From Candidatus Thorarchaeota archaeon (GTDB lineage Archaea; Asgardarchaeota; Thorarchaeia; Thorarchaeales; Thorarchaeaceae), in contig JAEORN010000207.1 of the NCBI GenBank assembly GCA_016840825.1, forward strand, positions 1 through 32,076: DNA of 32,076 nucleotides, given 5' to 3'. Positions 1-7,885 of this stretch are shown one piece after another; positions within the stretch are counted from its first letter, which is position 1, and each line of letters starts with the position of its first letter. Both the position numbers and the translations under genes were made by a program. Under the pieces are notes generated by a model, which was not told where the DNA came from, did no database searches, and saw only the letters and a list, made by a program, of their open reading frames with translations.

Positions 1-339
1 ATCGCATCATTATCATTCAATGGGATTTTTATCGTAGGTCAAAACCTTACAGAGTCGAATGATATCCGGTGGCTGTTTCCAGAGATAGGACCCGCAGTGA
101 TACAGGACTCAAATTTAGGGCGTGCACCTTCAATTGAGTCACCTTTTGGCATCATTGGGGATCTTCCAGGACTGTATCCAATCTATGATGGTAATCCCTT
201 GCAATATGTAAGCGCTATTGAACCACATCAGTTTCCGAATACTGAAATCGTTATACTCGCGGTCATGTTCAGTATCATTCCATTCTCAATTGTTGTGATA
301 TTAGGTAGGCGATCTTATGGGGCTTCAAAAACACAGTAA
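1..339 (+). CDS. C-terminal part of a membrane-anchored extracellular protein (5' end outside window)
   Basis: The reading frame is open from base 1 to a TAA at 337-339, so this is the 3' end of a gene that begins upstream. The visible 112 residues are a polar, Pro/Gly/Asn-rich stretch followed by one hydrophobic segment (EIVILAVMFSIIPFSIVVIL) and a short basic tail (GRRSYGASKTQ). That is the layout of an extracellular domain held by a C-terminal membrane anchor. I recognise no family. The end overlaps the ABC permease start at 317 by 23 bases, so the two are probably translated from one message, and this protein may be the extracytoplasmic partner of the transporter. The ATG at 97 is an internal methionine, not a convincing start. 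Confidence 0.6.
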   Translation: MASLSFNGIFIVGQNLTESNDIRWLFPEIGPAVIQDSNLGRAPSIESPFGIIGDLPGLYPIYDGNPLQYVSAIEPHQFPNTEIVILAVMFSIIPFSIVVILGRRSYGASKTQ

Positions 340-1531
340 TCTTGCGAGCTATGCGCTAGGAAATGTTCTCAAATATCGGGCTAGAAGTGTAGCAATTATC
401 ACAGCGCTTGTCATCACCACATCATTACTATGTTCAGCGGAGTTCATCAGAGAAGGAGTAGTAATGGACCTTACCACATCAGTGGATGAAGGCCCTGATA
501 TTATCGTACAAAAACTCGTAAGTGGGAGACAAACTTTACTTCCCATTCAGTGGAAGGAAAACGTATCATCAATTGTAGGAGTAAGTCTGGTGACCTCAAG
601 AGTATGGGGGTACACAGATATTGGCAGTGGGACTCTCCTAACAATAATGGGGATAAACGCGACAGAGTATGGATCAGTTGTAGGAGCAACTGGAACTGAT
701 GTTGTTGGGAACGGGAGATTTCTTGAGAACGAAGATACTCGTAAGATTGTGGTTGGACAAGGGATAGTTGACATCATGGCGGTTTCAGCTGCAAGGATCA
801 CCATTGATGTTGGAAGTCTTATATCATTGATTTCTTACAATGGCAGTCTCATCGAATTTGAAGTCATAGGGATTTTCGCTAGTGAGTCAAAAATCTACAG
901 CTATGACATGATACTCACAGATCAAAAGAGTGCACGAGATCTTCTTGGATTGGATAACGAATCTTGCACTGACCTTGCTGTATGGATAACTCCCGGATCA
1001 AATGTGAATGATGTAGCTTTCAGGCTTGACACTGCCATATCCGAGGCCAGAATTCTTACGAACACAGGAATAAAGGATGAGCTACTCAAAACCTACGGAG
1101 GAAGAGCTGGTATAATTGCTCTACTATGGGCAGTATTGCTATTGACAAGTGTGATGCTAGCTTTTACAGTATCTAGTGCTGGTTCAGATGAAGCAAGAAG
1201 AGAAGTAGGTCTTCTCAAAGCATTAGGATTTGATACGGTAGATGTACTAGAGATAAGACTGTTCGAGAGTCTTACACTTGGCATTCTTAGTGCGAGCTTT
1301 GGGATATCCGTTGCAATTGTATTCGACTACACTCTAGGAGCTCCAATCCTATCGGGATATCTTCTCGGATGGAGCTTGCTTCTCATGAATTGGGAAATCC
1401 CTCTGGCAATCTCCGGTCCTGTTCTTTTCATAGTATATGTCGTTGCCATCGTACCAATATTAGTTGCATCCGTAATTCCAGCGTGGAAGAATGCTATCAC
1501 CGAGCCGGAAGTGGTGCTGAGGGGGATTTGA
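317..1531 (+). CDS. FtsX/MacB-type ABC transporter permease
   Basis: The 404-residue protein has the MacB/LolC/FtsX architecture. There is an N-terminal membrane helix (about residues 23-40), a large extracytoplasmic domain (about 45-260), then three membrane helices (about 262-285, 318-340 and 362-390). The motif between the second and third helices, DEARREVGLLKALGF, is the typical FtsX coupling segment that contacts the ATPase. Such permeases usually work as mechanotransmitters or extract lipids or lipoproteins from the outer leaflet rather than moving a solute through a channel. The ATPase gene follows after one base, so the pair forms one transporter. The substrate cannot be read from the sequence. 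The ATG at 317 lies inside the upstream gene, which fits translational coupling. Confidence 0.88.
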   Translation: MGLQKHSNLASYALGNVLKYRARSVAIITALVITTSLLCSAEFIREGVVMDLTTSVDEGPDIIVQKLVSGRQTLLPIQWKENVSSIVGVSLVTSRVWGYTDIGSGTLLTIMGINATEYGSVVGATGTDVVGNGRFLENEDTRKIVVGQGIVDIMAVSAARITIDVGSLISLISYNGSLIEFEVIGIFASESKIYSYDMILTDQKSARDLLGLDNESCTDLAVWITPGSNVNDVAFRLDTAISEARILTNTGIKDELLKTYGGRAGIIALLWAVLLLTSVMLAFTVSSAGSDEARREVGLLKALGFDTVDVLEIRLFESLTLGILSASFGISVAIVFDYTLGAPILSGYLLGWSLLLMNWEIPLAISGPVLFIVYVVAIVPILVASVIPAWKNAITEPEVVLRGI

Positions 1532-1532
1532 A

Positions 1533-2213
1533 ATGTCTGCAATCATCCGTACACAGAGCATTTCAAAAGAGTATCAAGGGAAGGGAGGACAGAAAGTTGA
1601 TGCTCTGATTGAGGTCACTATAAAAATTGAAGAACAAAAAGTGACTGCAATTGGGGGTATTAGTGGATCTGGGAAATCGACCTTACTTAGTATTATTGGA
1701 CTGCTAACAAAGCCGAGTGGAGGTCAGGTGTATATCGAAAATCAAGAGGTTTCTCTCTTCTCAGAAGTCTACAGAACCAAGATTCGTAGGGAAAAAATTG
1801 GTTTTATCTTCCAAGCACATTATCTCATCCCCCACATGACTGCAATCGATAATGTTGCATTGCCAATGGTATGTACAGATATGAATCGTCAGGATGCAGA
1901 GGAAAAGGCCATAACTCTATTGAGAGAATTGAATATGGAGCATAGATTGGATTTTCGTGTTGCTGAGCTAAGTGGTGGAGAACAACAGAGAGTCAGTATC
2001 GCACGGTCTCTCATCAACAATCCAAAACTCTTGATTGCCGATGAACCTAGTAGCTCCATGGATGATCAATTGACAGAAGATTTGCTTACAATCCTGCGAA
2101 ATATGACCAAAAAAGAAAGCTTGACAGTTGTAGTGGCTTCTCATGATAAACGTGTACTGGAGTGGGCAGACAATGTCTATATTTTGAAAAACGGCCGAAT
2201 TGCTGATGAATAG
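1533..2213 (+). CDS. ABC transporter ATPase, LolD/MacB type
   Basis: This 226-residue nucleotide-binding subunit is complete. Walker A GISGSGKST is at residues 42-50, the Q-loop glutamine is Q94 (FIFQ), the signature LSGGEQQR is at 146-153, Walker B LLIADE is at 166-171 and the switch histidine is H204 (ASHD). Length and motif spacing match the LolD/MacB subfamily, which pairs with FtsX-like permeases such as the one ending two bases upstream. The ATG at 1533 follows a G-rich run (GAGGGGG, 1520-1526) that can serve as ribosome-binding site. The D-loop region reads SSSMD rather than the common SGNLD, a mild variation. It should power the upstream permease. Confidence 0.93.
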   Translation: MSAIIRTQSISKEYQGKGGQKVDALIEVTIKIEEQKVTAIGGISGSGKSTLLSIIGLLTKPSGGQVYIENQEVSLFSEVYRTKIRREKIGFIFQAHYLIPHMTAIDNVALPMVCTDMNRQDAEEKAITLLRELNMEHRLDFRVAELSGGEQQRVSIARSLINNPKLLIADEPSSSMDDQLTEDLLTILRNMTKKESLTVVVASHDKRVLEWADNVYILKNGRIADE

Positions 2214-2284
2214 CATTGCTTCAATAGTAAATACAATACCTATCGATGTAAGCGTATATTTCACTCAAAGATGGAGAGATAGAT

Positions 2285-3751
2285 TTGAAGAGAATCGGAC
2301 TGTTCGTATCGATAGTAGTTGCGATGCTACTTGTATCAAACGTGACTATTCAGTGCTATGAGATGACCAGTATAGAAAAGGGTGTAACGTATGCACTCTC
2401 TCAAGAAACGGAAAACGATGTCGTTGAGTTCTCTGAGAATCTCCTCCTATCTACAAGGGATACGCCCTACGCCCACCATGTGGAACCAACAATTGCAATA
2501 TCAGATAATGGCACACTCTTTGCTGGCTGGAAAAATGCAGAAACTCACGATGGTGGGGGAGCTCGAGTGAGTATTGTGAAATCCGTGGATGGAGGTACTA
2601 CATGGACAGACCCGTACAATATGGATTTCTTTGGTGAAGAAACCACAAGACAGTCCGACCCGTGGCTTGTTTGGTATGATGATACATTATACTATGCTTA
2701 TTTGGAGTATTCTCTTACAAATCCTGATTTTACACAAATGTCAGTAGCAAGGATGGAAAACTACGGTGGTTCTTGGATTCCAGTAAAAGCATCTTACAAT
2801 GATTATTTTGCAGATAAGGAAACAATGACTATTGCTGAGGATGGAACAATCTATCTTGTATATGATGATGCAGATACCTCAAGCGCTGAAGGTAATGTGA
2901 CCATTCGAGTTACACGATCAACGAATGGTGGTTTGACATTCGAGGAAGTTGGAGTAATTGGATGGCCGGATCCGGGTCATTTAGGTCCTTACGTCACACT
3001 CAATGATCAAGGGCATTTGTTCGTTGCATGGACCTGGGTTGATGAATCATACACGGGAAATTTGTACATTGCAAAGAGCACTGATATGGGAGAAACATTT
3101 GATACCCCGAGGTTGATTAATCTTGATGGTAACTTTTCCAGATTTACTAGTGTAAATGGTAGACCTGCAAAGGCAACGCTTCCTGTCATCAGATTTGACC
3201 AAGAAGGTAGATTGATTCTGCTGTGGGCAGATACATTTGACGAAACTGCTCACTCATTCGATATCTACATGAGAGTTTCTCTTGATGAAGGCGAAACATG
3301 GTCTCCGAGATATCAAGTAAATCCAGATGTGATTGGAGATCAGTGGCAACCTGATATGGATATCGACTCTGTGGGACGCATTCATATCGTATATTACGAC
3401 GAATCCTTTGAGGAATATAGACCATATTATCTCACTGCATCGTTTTCCGATGATCTAGATACCTCTCCTGAATTTAGCGATCCGGTGTCTATAGCCAATG
3501 TGTCAACATCTAGTTATTTCACACGACCGGGAGATTATTTCACCATCAGACTCGATCAGGCGGATAGACCTCACATAGTATGGAGTGACGGCAGAAACGA
3601 TGAGATGGATATCTACTATTCTCATGGATTATTTGCTTCGGACATCCAGCCAATAGATAACACGAACGATATTCTGCTAATAATTATCGTGTCTGTCACC
3701 ATTGTCGTAATTGTTGCAGTTGTGATTGTTCTTGTGAAAAGACGAACCTAG
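2285..3751 (+). CDS. Secreted, membrane-anchored beta-propeller with Asp-boxes (sialidase/BNR-like fold)
   Basis: The 488-residue protein starts with TTG at 2285, preceded by GGAG (2273-2276). It has an N-terminal signal peptide (about residues 4-24), a large outer domain, and a C-terminal membrane helix (about 465-485) ending in KRRT, so it should stand on the cell surface. Four Asp-box motifs (S-x-D/N-x-G-x-T-W/F) are visible at about residues 100-107, 212-219, 265-272 and 332-339. They are the hallmark of BNR/sialidase-type propellers. Asp-boxes are structural, and I see no clear arginine triad of a true sialidase, so enzymatic activity is uncertain; binding or scaffolding is equally possible. 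It follows the ABC genes after 71 bases and may belong to the same unit. Its stop shares the palindrome CTAG with the convergent gene. Confidence 0.8.
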   Translation: MKRIGLFVSIVVAMLLVSNVTIQCYEMTSIEKGVTYALSQETENDVVEFSENLLLSTRDTPYAHHVEPTIAISDNGTLFAGWKNAETHDGGGARVSIVKSVDGGTTWTDPYNMDFFGEETTRQSDPWLVWYDDTLYYAYLEYSLTNPDFTQMSVARMENYGGSWIPVKASYNDYFADKETMTIAEDGTIYLVYDDADTSSAEGNVTIRVTRSTNGGLTFEEVGVIGWPDPGHLGPYVTLNDQGHLFVAWTWVDESYTGNLYIAKSTDMGETFDTPRLINLDGNFSRFTSVNGRPAKATLPVIRFDQEGRLILLWADTFDETAHSFDIYMRVSLDEGETWSPRYQVNPDVIGDQWQPDMDIDSVGRIHIVYYDESFEEYRPYYLTASFSDDLDTSPEFSDPVSIANVSTSSYFTRPGDYFTIRLDQADRPHIVWSDGRNDEMDIYYSHGLFASDIQPIDNTNDILLIIIVSVTIVVIVAVVIVLVKRRT

Positions 3752-4728
3752 ATAGCAATGAGAATATGAGACATAAGGCTTACCATACTGAAAAGCAAAG
3801 CTACTGAAGATATCTTCCGTAGAAGTAGTATAATGTTCGCTATACTACCATCATTCATCTCTTTTCTACGCCATGAAATCTCCAGCAGCATCCTCCAGCA
3901 AGCACTAGCTACTCCAAGCCAAAATAAACCTGCGAAGAATGCTGTGTCAGGAATTTCTTGAAATAGACAATATGGGCAGTGATGGTCAGGTAACCCTAGA
4001 GCCAGAGGTGCCAGGGTATCATGTAGTGTTACGAAGTACAAGAAGGAAGAAACCATTGCAAGACCCAGAGTCAGATAAGGGATAGAATGATGGTTCTCTT
4101 CAATCCATTGGATTGTAGCAAGAGTCAAGACAACAATAACCGTGAGTATGAGTATTAGGATTCCAAAATTTGGTCCAAGAACAGCAGAGGGTGAGAATGG
4201 AGGATTCACATCATAGATGCTTGAGCAGCAAGGAGCGTAGATGGGCTGAATGGTAGCTGTTAGAAGCACATCAACAGCAGAATCGACGATCAATAGTGGC
4301 AATAACAGAAGCAGGAAGGCCATAGTGATTAATCGTAAGAATGGAAGGGATGGTTCACGACGATTTGACAGTTCGAACAATAACCATGCTCCATAGACAA
4401 TAGGGAGTATGATCTTAATGATTAGACTGATGCTGGAATAAGGTTCACCGACATTTACTACGCCATACGCACACATAGCTCCAGGACAATAGGGAACCAT
4501 TGATTGAAGCATCCAGAAATAGATTGGTATGATCAGCAATCGAGCTATAAGCACTACAGTCCCAATCATTCCTAACAAGTAGTATCTCTGCTCAACACTC
4601 ACACCTGTGGGACCTTCTTCATCATAAATATCTATAATTTGTGATGAAATGAATCCACCATACAGAGCTAGTGCGATTGATAAGATTCCTATCACAAGAA
4701 CGACTACAGTAGCGACAGTGATTATCAA
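3748..4728 (-). CDS. Polytopic membrane protein with paired-cysteine motifs, unknown function
   Basis: This is a 326-residue protein with about eight hydrophobic helices and no family I can name. The cysteines are its striking feature. YCPGAMC (C81, C86) lies just after a membrane segment, a CC pair (C167, C168) sits in a loop, and HHCPYC (H249, H250, C251, C254) sits in another loop. CxxC and C-x4-C pairs near membrane edges suggest metal or haem binding, or thiol redox chemistry on one membrane face; this is inference. The start is TTG at 4728, with GGTG seven bases upstream on the minus strand. The gene converges on the propeller gene and overlaps it by four bases. It lies apart from any obvious operon. 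Confidence 0.7.
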   Translation of the reverse strand: MIITVATVVVLVIGILSIALALYGGFISSQIIDIYDEEGPTGVSVEQRYYLLGMIGTVVLIARLLIIPIYFWMLQSMVPYCPGAMCAYGVVNVGEPYSSISLIIKIILPIVYGAWLLFELSNRREPSLPFLRLITMAFLLLLLPLLIVDSAVDVLLTATIQPIYAPCCSSIYDVNPPFSPSAVLGPNFGILILILTVIVVLTLATIQWIEENHHSIPYLTLGLAMVSSFLYFVTLHDTLAPLALGLPDHHCPYCLFQEIPDTAFFAGLFWLGVASACWRMLLEISWRRKEMNDGSIANIILLLRKISSVALLFSMVSLMSHILIAI

Positions 4729-4835
4729 AGCTTAACACCAGCCAAGAATGGACAGCCAAAACATCACTAAAGCTTTCCGTCAAAAAGAAATCCCTTATCT
4801 GAATCAAAAGATATGAGAAATAGGAGAAAATCACA

Positions 4836-5879
4836 TTGTCAGAGAAGGTGTTTGATTTACTAAGAGAACTCACTGCAATACCAGGACCAGTTGGAAGAGA
4901 AGAAATGGTACAAGAATTTGTCAGAGAGCATCTAAAGGAATATTGTAATGAGATATCACAAGATAAGATTGGAAACCTGGTAGCGACTTTAGAAGGATCA
5001 AGCAAGCATTTTGCAGTTGTAGCACACGCAGATGAGGTAGGATTCTTTGTGAGTAATATTGATGACAATGGTTTTCTGAAGGCAAAATGGAGCACACAGG
5101 GATACATGCCTGATCTTCGATTACTCCCAGGACAATGGGTACTTCTCATGACTGATACAGGCCTCATTCCAGGGTGCTTCTGTGTACAAACAGCACATAT
5201 TGCCGGTCCAAAGAAGAAAAAGATGATTCCAACCTGGGATGAAGTTTTCATTGACATAGGTCTTCAATCTGCGACCGAAGTAGAGGAGATGGGTATACAT
5301 ATTGGCACACCCGTAGTATATGCAGCACCTCTTGAGAAAGTTGGAAATCATCTAATGGGTAAAGCCTTTGATGATAGAATAGGGCTCACAGTGATGATTG
5401 CACTCGCTGAAAGACTTTCAAAAACTCCCAAAGAAACCAGACCAACAGTTACCTTTGTTTCCACGGTCATGGAAGAGATTGGCGCTAGAGGAGTAGAGTC
5501 TGTTGCCAGAAATATCAATGTGGAAAGTGTCTTAGTTCTTGAAGTAGGACTAGCGGATGATTATCCTGGAACACATGGAGAAGCATCTGTGAGTCTAGGT
5601 GATGGTCCAGTTATTGTAGTAAAGGACAGTCAGTTAGTCTATTCACATAAAATCAACCAAAAAATCATTGAAATTGCAGAAAAGAGAGATATTCCTATTC
5701 AACGTGCGGTCTATCATAATTACGCGACTGATGGATACCGAATTGCCGCACAAGGTCAACCTGTTTCAACAATAGGAATACCATGCCGCTATACTCATAG
5801 CAGCTTTGAATGTATAGACCCATCAGATGTTGAAAGGGCCATTGAACTAGTATTTCATTTCTTGATTGAGCAGAGATAG
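4836..5879 (+). CDS. M42-family aminopeptidase (TET/glutamyl aminopeptidase-like)
   Basis: The 347-residue protein has the full M42 layout for a di-metal aminopeptidase of the kind that forms tetrahedral cytosolic particles and trims short peptides. Metal and catalytic positions are visible: H64 in AHADEVG, D179 in GKAFDDRIG, the catalytic/ligand pair E213-E214 in VMEEIGARG, and H321 in CRYTHSSFE. The position usually filled by Asp in the DVT motif is E236 (LEVGLADDYPG). Glutamate can still bind metal, but the change is worth noting. The start is TTG at 4836, preceded by AGGAG (4822-4826) at good spacing. The gene stands alone between a divergent membrane protein and a convergent NfeD-like gene. 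Confidence 0.9.
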   Translation: MSEKVFDLLRELTAIPGPVGREEMVQEFVREHLKEYCNEISQDKIGNLVATLEGSSKHFAVVAHADEVGFFVSNIDDNGFLKAKWSTQGYMPDLRLLPGQWVLLMTDTGLIPGCFCVQTAHIAGPKKKKMIPTWDEVFIDIGLQSATEVEEMGIHIGTPVVYAAPLEKVGNHLMGKAFDDRIGLTVMIALAERLSKTPKETRPTVTFVSTVMEEIGARGVESVARNINVESVLVLEVGLADDYPGTHGEASVSLGDGPVIVVKDSQLVYSHKINQKIIEIAEKRDIPIQRAVYHNYATDGYRIAAQGQPVSTIGIPCRYTHSSFECIDPSDVERAIELVFHFLIEQR

Positions 5880-5882
5880 ATA

Positions 5883-6263
5883 CTATTCCTCACGTGTGAC
5901 TCTTACTCGCATGCTATCACGTGCAATAATTCGAACCTTGGTACCAGGTTCAATCTCACCAACATCACAACGAGCATCCCATATTTCTTGACCAACTTTC
6001 ACTTTTCCACCCTGTGGAGTGATAGTTGCCTTAACGGTTCCACTAATACCTTCAAGATCATAGTAGGCATATGAAGTATCTAGAAGCTGAGGATAGACCA
6101 GCCAGTACTTTATTGCGACAAAAATCGCTGAACCAATTACACCAACTATTATGCTAAGCAGGAAATATTCAGGTAGGAAGTAGAAAACGAAGAATATTGC
6201 TAGTGGAACGAGTACTAGCTCATCAACAGTAATTGCGATAAATTTGATCTTTGGTGAAACCAT
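5883..6263 (-). CDS. Short NfeD-like membrane protein
   Basis: This is a 126-residue protein with two membrane helices (about residues 14-30 and 35-55) and a C-terminal OB-fold-like domain (about 68-126). The domain contains LEGISGTVKATITPQGGKV and, further on, EPGTKVRIIARD, which is the typical NfeD C-terminal pattern. Short NfeD proteins lack the serine-protease half. In other archaea and bacteria they are usually partners of stomatin-like (SPFH) proteins or NfeD proteases in membrane quality control, but no stomatin gene is adjacent here. Start ATG at 6263, with GAGG about nine bases upstream on the minus strand. It converges on the M42 gene with a three-base gap. Confidence 0.82.
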   Translation of the reverse strand: MVSPKIKFIAITVDELVLVPLAIFFVFYFLPEYFLLSIIVGVIGSAIFVAIKYWLVYPQLLDTSYAYYDLEGISGTVKATITPQGGKVKVGQEIWDARCDVGEIEPGTKVRIIARDSMRVRVTREE

Positions 6264-6366
6264 CTAATATAACCTCAATTTTACTCTGTGACTATTATCA
6301 TTTGAAGGAAAAAAAGGTTTGTCACAAGTGCCATGAACTTGTCCCAACCAGACCCTTAATAGGAGA

Positions 6367-7554
6367 ATGAGTTACGCAAAATCTTGGGAGCCGAAAGTGA
6401 GAACTGAAATCATTCAAACAATGGCAGGAGCAGCAATCCTTTCGGCAGTCACGTATATCCCAATCCTTGCTAAAGATCACCTTGGTGCTGACGATCTCTA
6501 TATCGCAATCATGGTATCCGCGTATGCGACAGCATCATTCTTTTCAAGCTACATATTCGGTCGAGCTGGAGATATCTATGGCAGACGCATCATTCTTAGA
6601 TTAGGTATATTTCTCTCTACTGTAAGCTTTGGATTACTCATTATATCTAATACTCTGGAAATTTTGTTTATCGTTAGAGTGTTGAATGGATTCGCAATCG
6701 GCATCTATCCAGGTGCCCTGGCAGCGTATGCATATGAGTCCAAGATGAAGATGGGAAGATTCGCGTCCTTTGGTGCACTTGGCTGGGGTGTTGGTACAGT
6801 GATAGCGGGTTATGCTGCAGGGTTCAACATCTACTATGCATTCTTGATGTCCACTTTGTTCTTTCTTTTTGCATTCTCAAGTGCATTCACACTACCAAAG
6901 ATCCAAGTAAATCCAATCAAAGTACCTCTATTTCCGGTTGAAACGTTCAAGAAGAACTACCCTGTATATCTAGCAGTATTTATCAGGCATAGCAGCGCGT
7001 TTGCAGTATGGACTTATTGGCCTCTCATCCTCCAGAATCTTGGGGGCGATCTTGTCGCTATTGGACTCATTCAGGCAACGAATTCACTCGCCCAAGTAGT
7101 ATTCATGCTTGCGATTACAGATAGATTCGAATACACCAAACTCTTTGCTACGGGACTTATTGCCTCTTCAGCAACTTTCGTATGGATCGGCGTAGCACAA
7201 ACGATATGGGAGATATTTCCTGCTCAAATCCTGCTTGGTTTCTCATGGGCATGTTTGTATGTAGGTGCTCTCAAGTATGTCACTGAAAGGAATGCAGAAC
7301 GGGCAACGGCATCAGGTTTACTACAATCTATGCTTTCTATTTCCGGTGTGATAGGACCTATTTATGCAGCAGTTCTATTCACCATAGGTGGCGATTACTA
7401 CACAATCATCTTCTTTGCAGCAATTATGGCAATAGTTTCCTTCGTGATCTTCTACTTCAGCAATAGGAGTCTTGAGTTTCACCTGGAAGAAGGTAGGCCT
7501 AGTATTGAAGTTATAGTTGAAAGAGATTCTACGGTTGCCAATGACTGTACATAG
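6367..7554 (+). CDS. MFS permease
   Basis: The 395-residue protein has about twelve hydrophobic helices and the MFS motif A variant FGRAGDIYGRRIILRLG at about residues 64-80, between helices 2 and 3. A long central loop divides the two six-helix halves. The substrate is not evident; the pattern is that of a drug/metabolite exporter-type or general MFS carrier. Start choice is uncertain. ATG 6367 has AGGAG only one base upstream, too close for a standard site. GTG at 6397 has GGGAG six bases upstream and would remove ten residues ahead of the first helix. No partner gene is adjacent on the same strand. Confidence 0.88.
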   Translation: MSYAKSWEPKVRTEIIQTMAGAAILSAVTYIPILAKDHLGADDLYIAIMVSAYATASFFSSYIFGRAGDIYGRRIILRLGIFLSTVSFGLLIISNTLEILFIVRVLNGFAIGIYPGALAAYAYESKMKMGRFASFGALGWGVGTVIAGYAAGFNIYYAFLMSTLFFLFAFSSAFTLPKIQVNPIKVPLFPVETFKKNYPVYLAVFIRHSSAFAVWTYWPLILQNLGGDLVAIGLIQATNSLAQVVFMLAITDRFEYTKLFATGLIASSATFVWIGVAQTIWEIFPAQILLGFSWACLYVGALKYVTERNAERATASGLLQSMLSISGVIGPIYAAVLFTIGGDYYTIIFFAAIMAIVSFVIFYFSNRSLEFHLEEGRPSIEVIVERDSTVANDCT

Positions 7555-7714
7555 ATGTGAATTTAATCTCCAGTAATCTCTGATAATAAAGAATTATGAA
7601 GGTTTATTCTGACTCATACGGTATTATGATTTGTCTAAACGTAAGCAAAAGACCTATGAGCCATTTTTACTTCATGCCTTAAACCTGAATTTATCAAAAT
7701 GCACAATGATAATC

Positions 7715-7840
7715 ATGTCAACAGAAACAGATGATCAAGAGGTCCCCCACTTCCATCCATACTGTGATGATACTGGAGAGTCGCTACTCCATCTCCTGGT
7801 ACGATTAGAGATCGTTGCAGATGAATCCGAAGTAGATTGA
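7715..7840 (+). CDS. Possible 41-residue acidic protein
   Basis: A short ORF starts at ATG 7715 and ends at 7840. It is acidic, with a His/Cys-containing stretch (VPHFHPYCDD) and an amphipathic C-terminal half (SLLHLLVRLEIVADES). The frame stays open upstream to a TTG at 7631, but that start has no ribosome-binding site, and the extra residues are basic and read like non-coding sequence. The ATG also lacks a clear Shine-Dalgarno, so expression would need a leaderless transcript; the TATA-like stretch CTTAAAC about 35 bases upstream is weak support. The ORF lies in a 331-base gap between two MFS genes and is followed by a hairpin. I do not recognise it. Confidence 0.35.
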   Translation: MSTETDDQEVPHFHPYCDDTGESLLHLLVRLEIVADESEVD

Positions 7841-7855
7841 CAGAAAATAAAGAAT

Positions 7856-7874
7856 GAGGGGGCTAAAGCCCCTC
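7856..7874 (-). terminator. Hairpin terminator for the SLC45-like gene
   Basis: GAGGGGGCTAAAGCCCCTC forms a GC-rich hairpin (stem GGGGC/GCCCC with loop TAAA). Read on the minus strand it lies 12 bases after the stop of the gene ending at 7886 and is followed by the T-rich run ATTCTTTATTTTC. On the plus strand it follows the possible short ORF but has no T-tract, so minus-strand use is more likely. Confidence 0.6.
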
Positions 7875-7885
7875 AAATAGGAAGA

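Noticed and set aside
3748..3751. Convergent genes share the stop-codon palindrome CTAG
   Set aside because: A four-base overlap of convergent stops is compact packing and common; it does not by itself suggest regulation.
6324..6342. ACAAGT...ACTTGT inverted repeat upstream of the first MFS gene
   Set aside because: Six-base arms with a seven-base spacer are too weak to call an operator, and there is no second copy or adjacent regulator.
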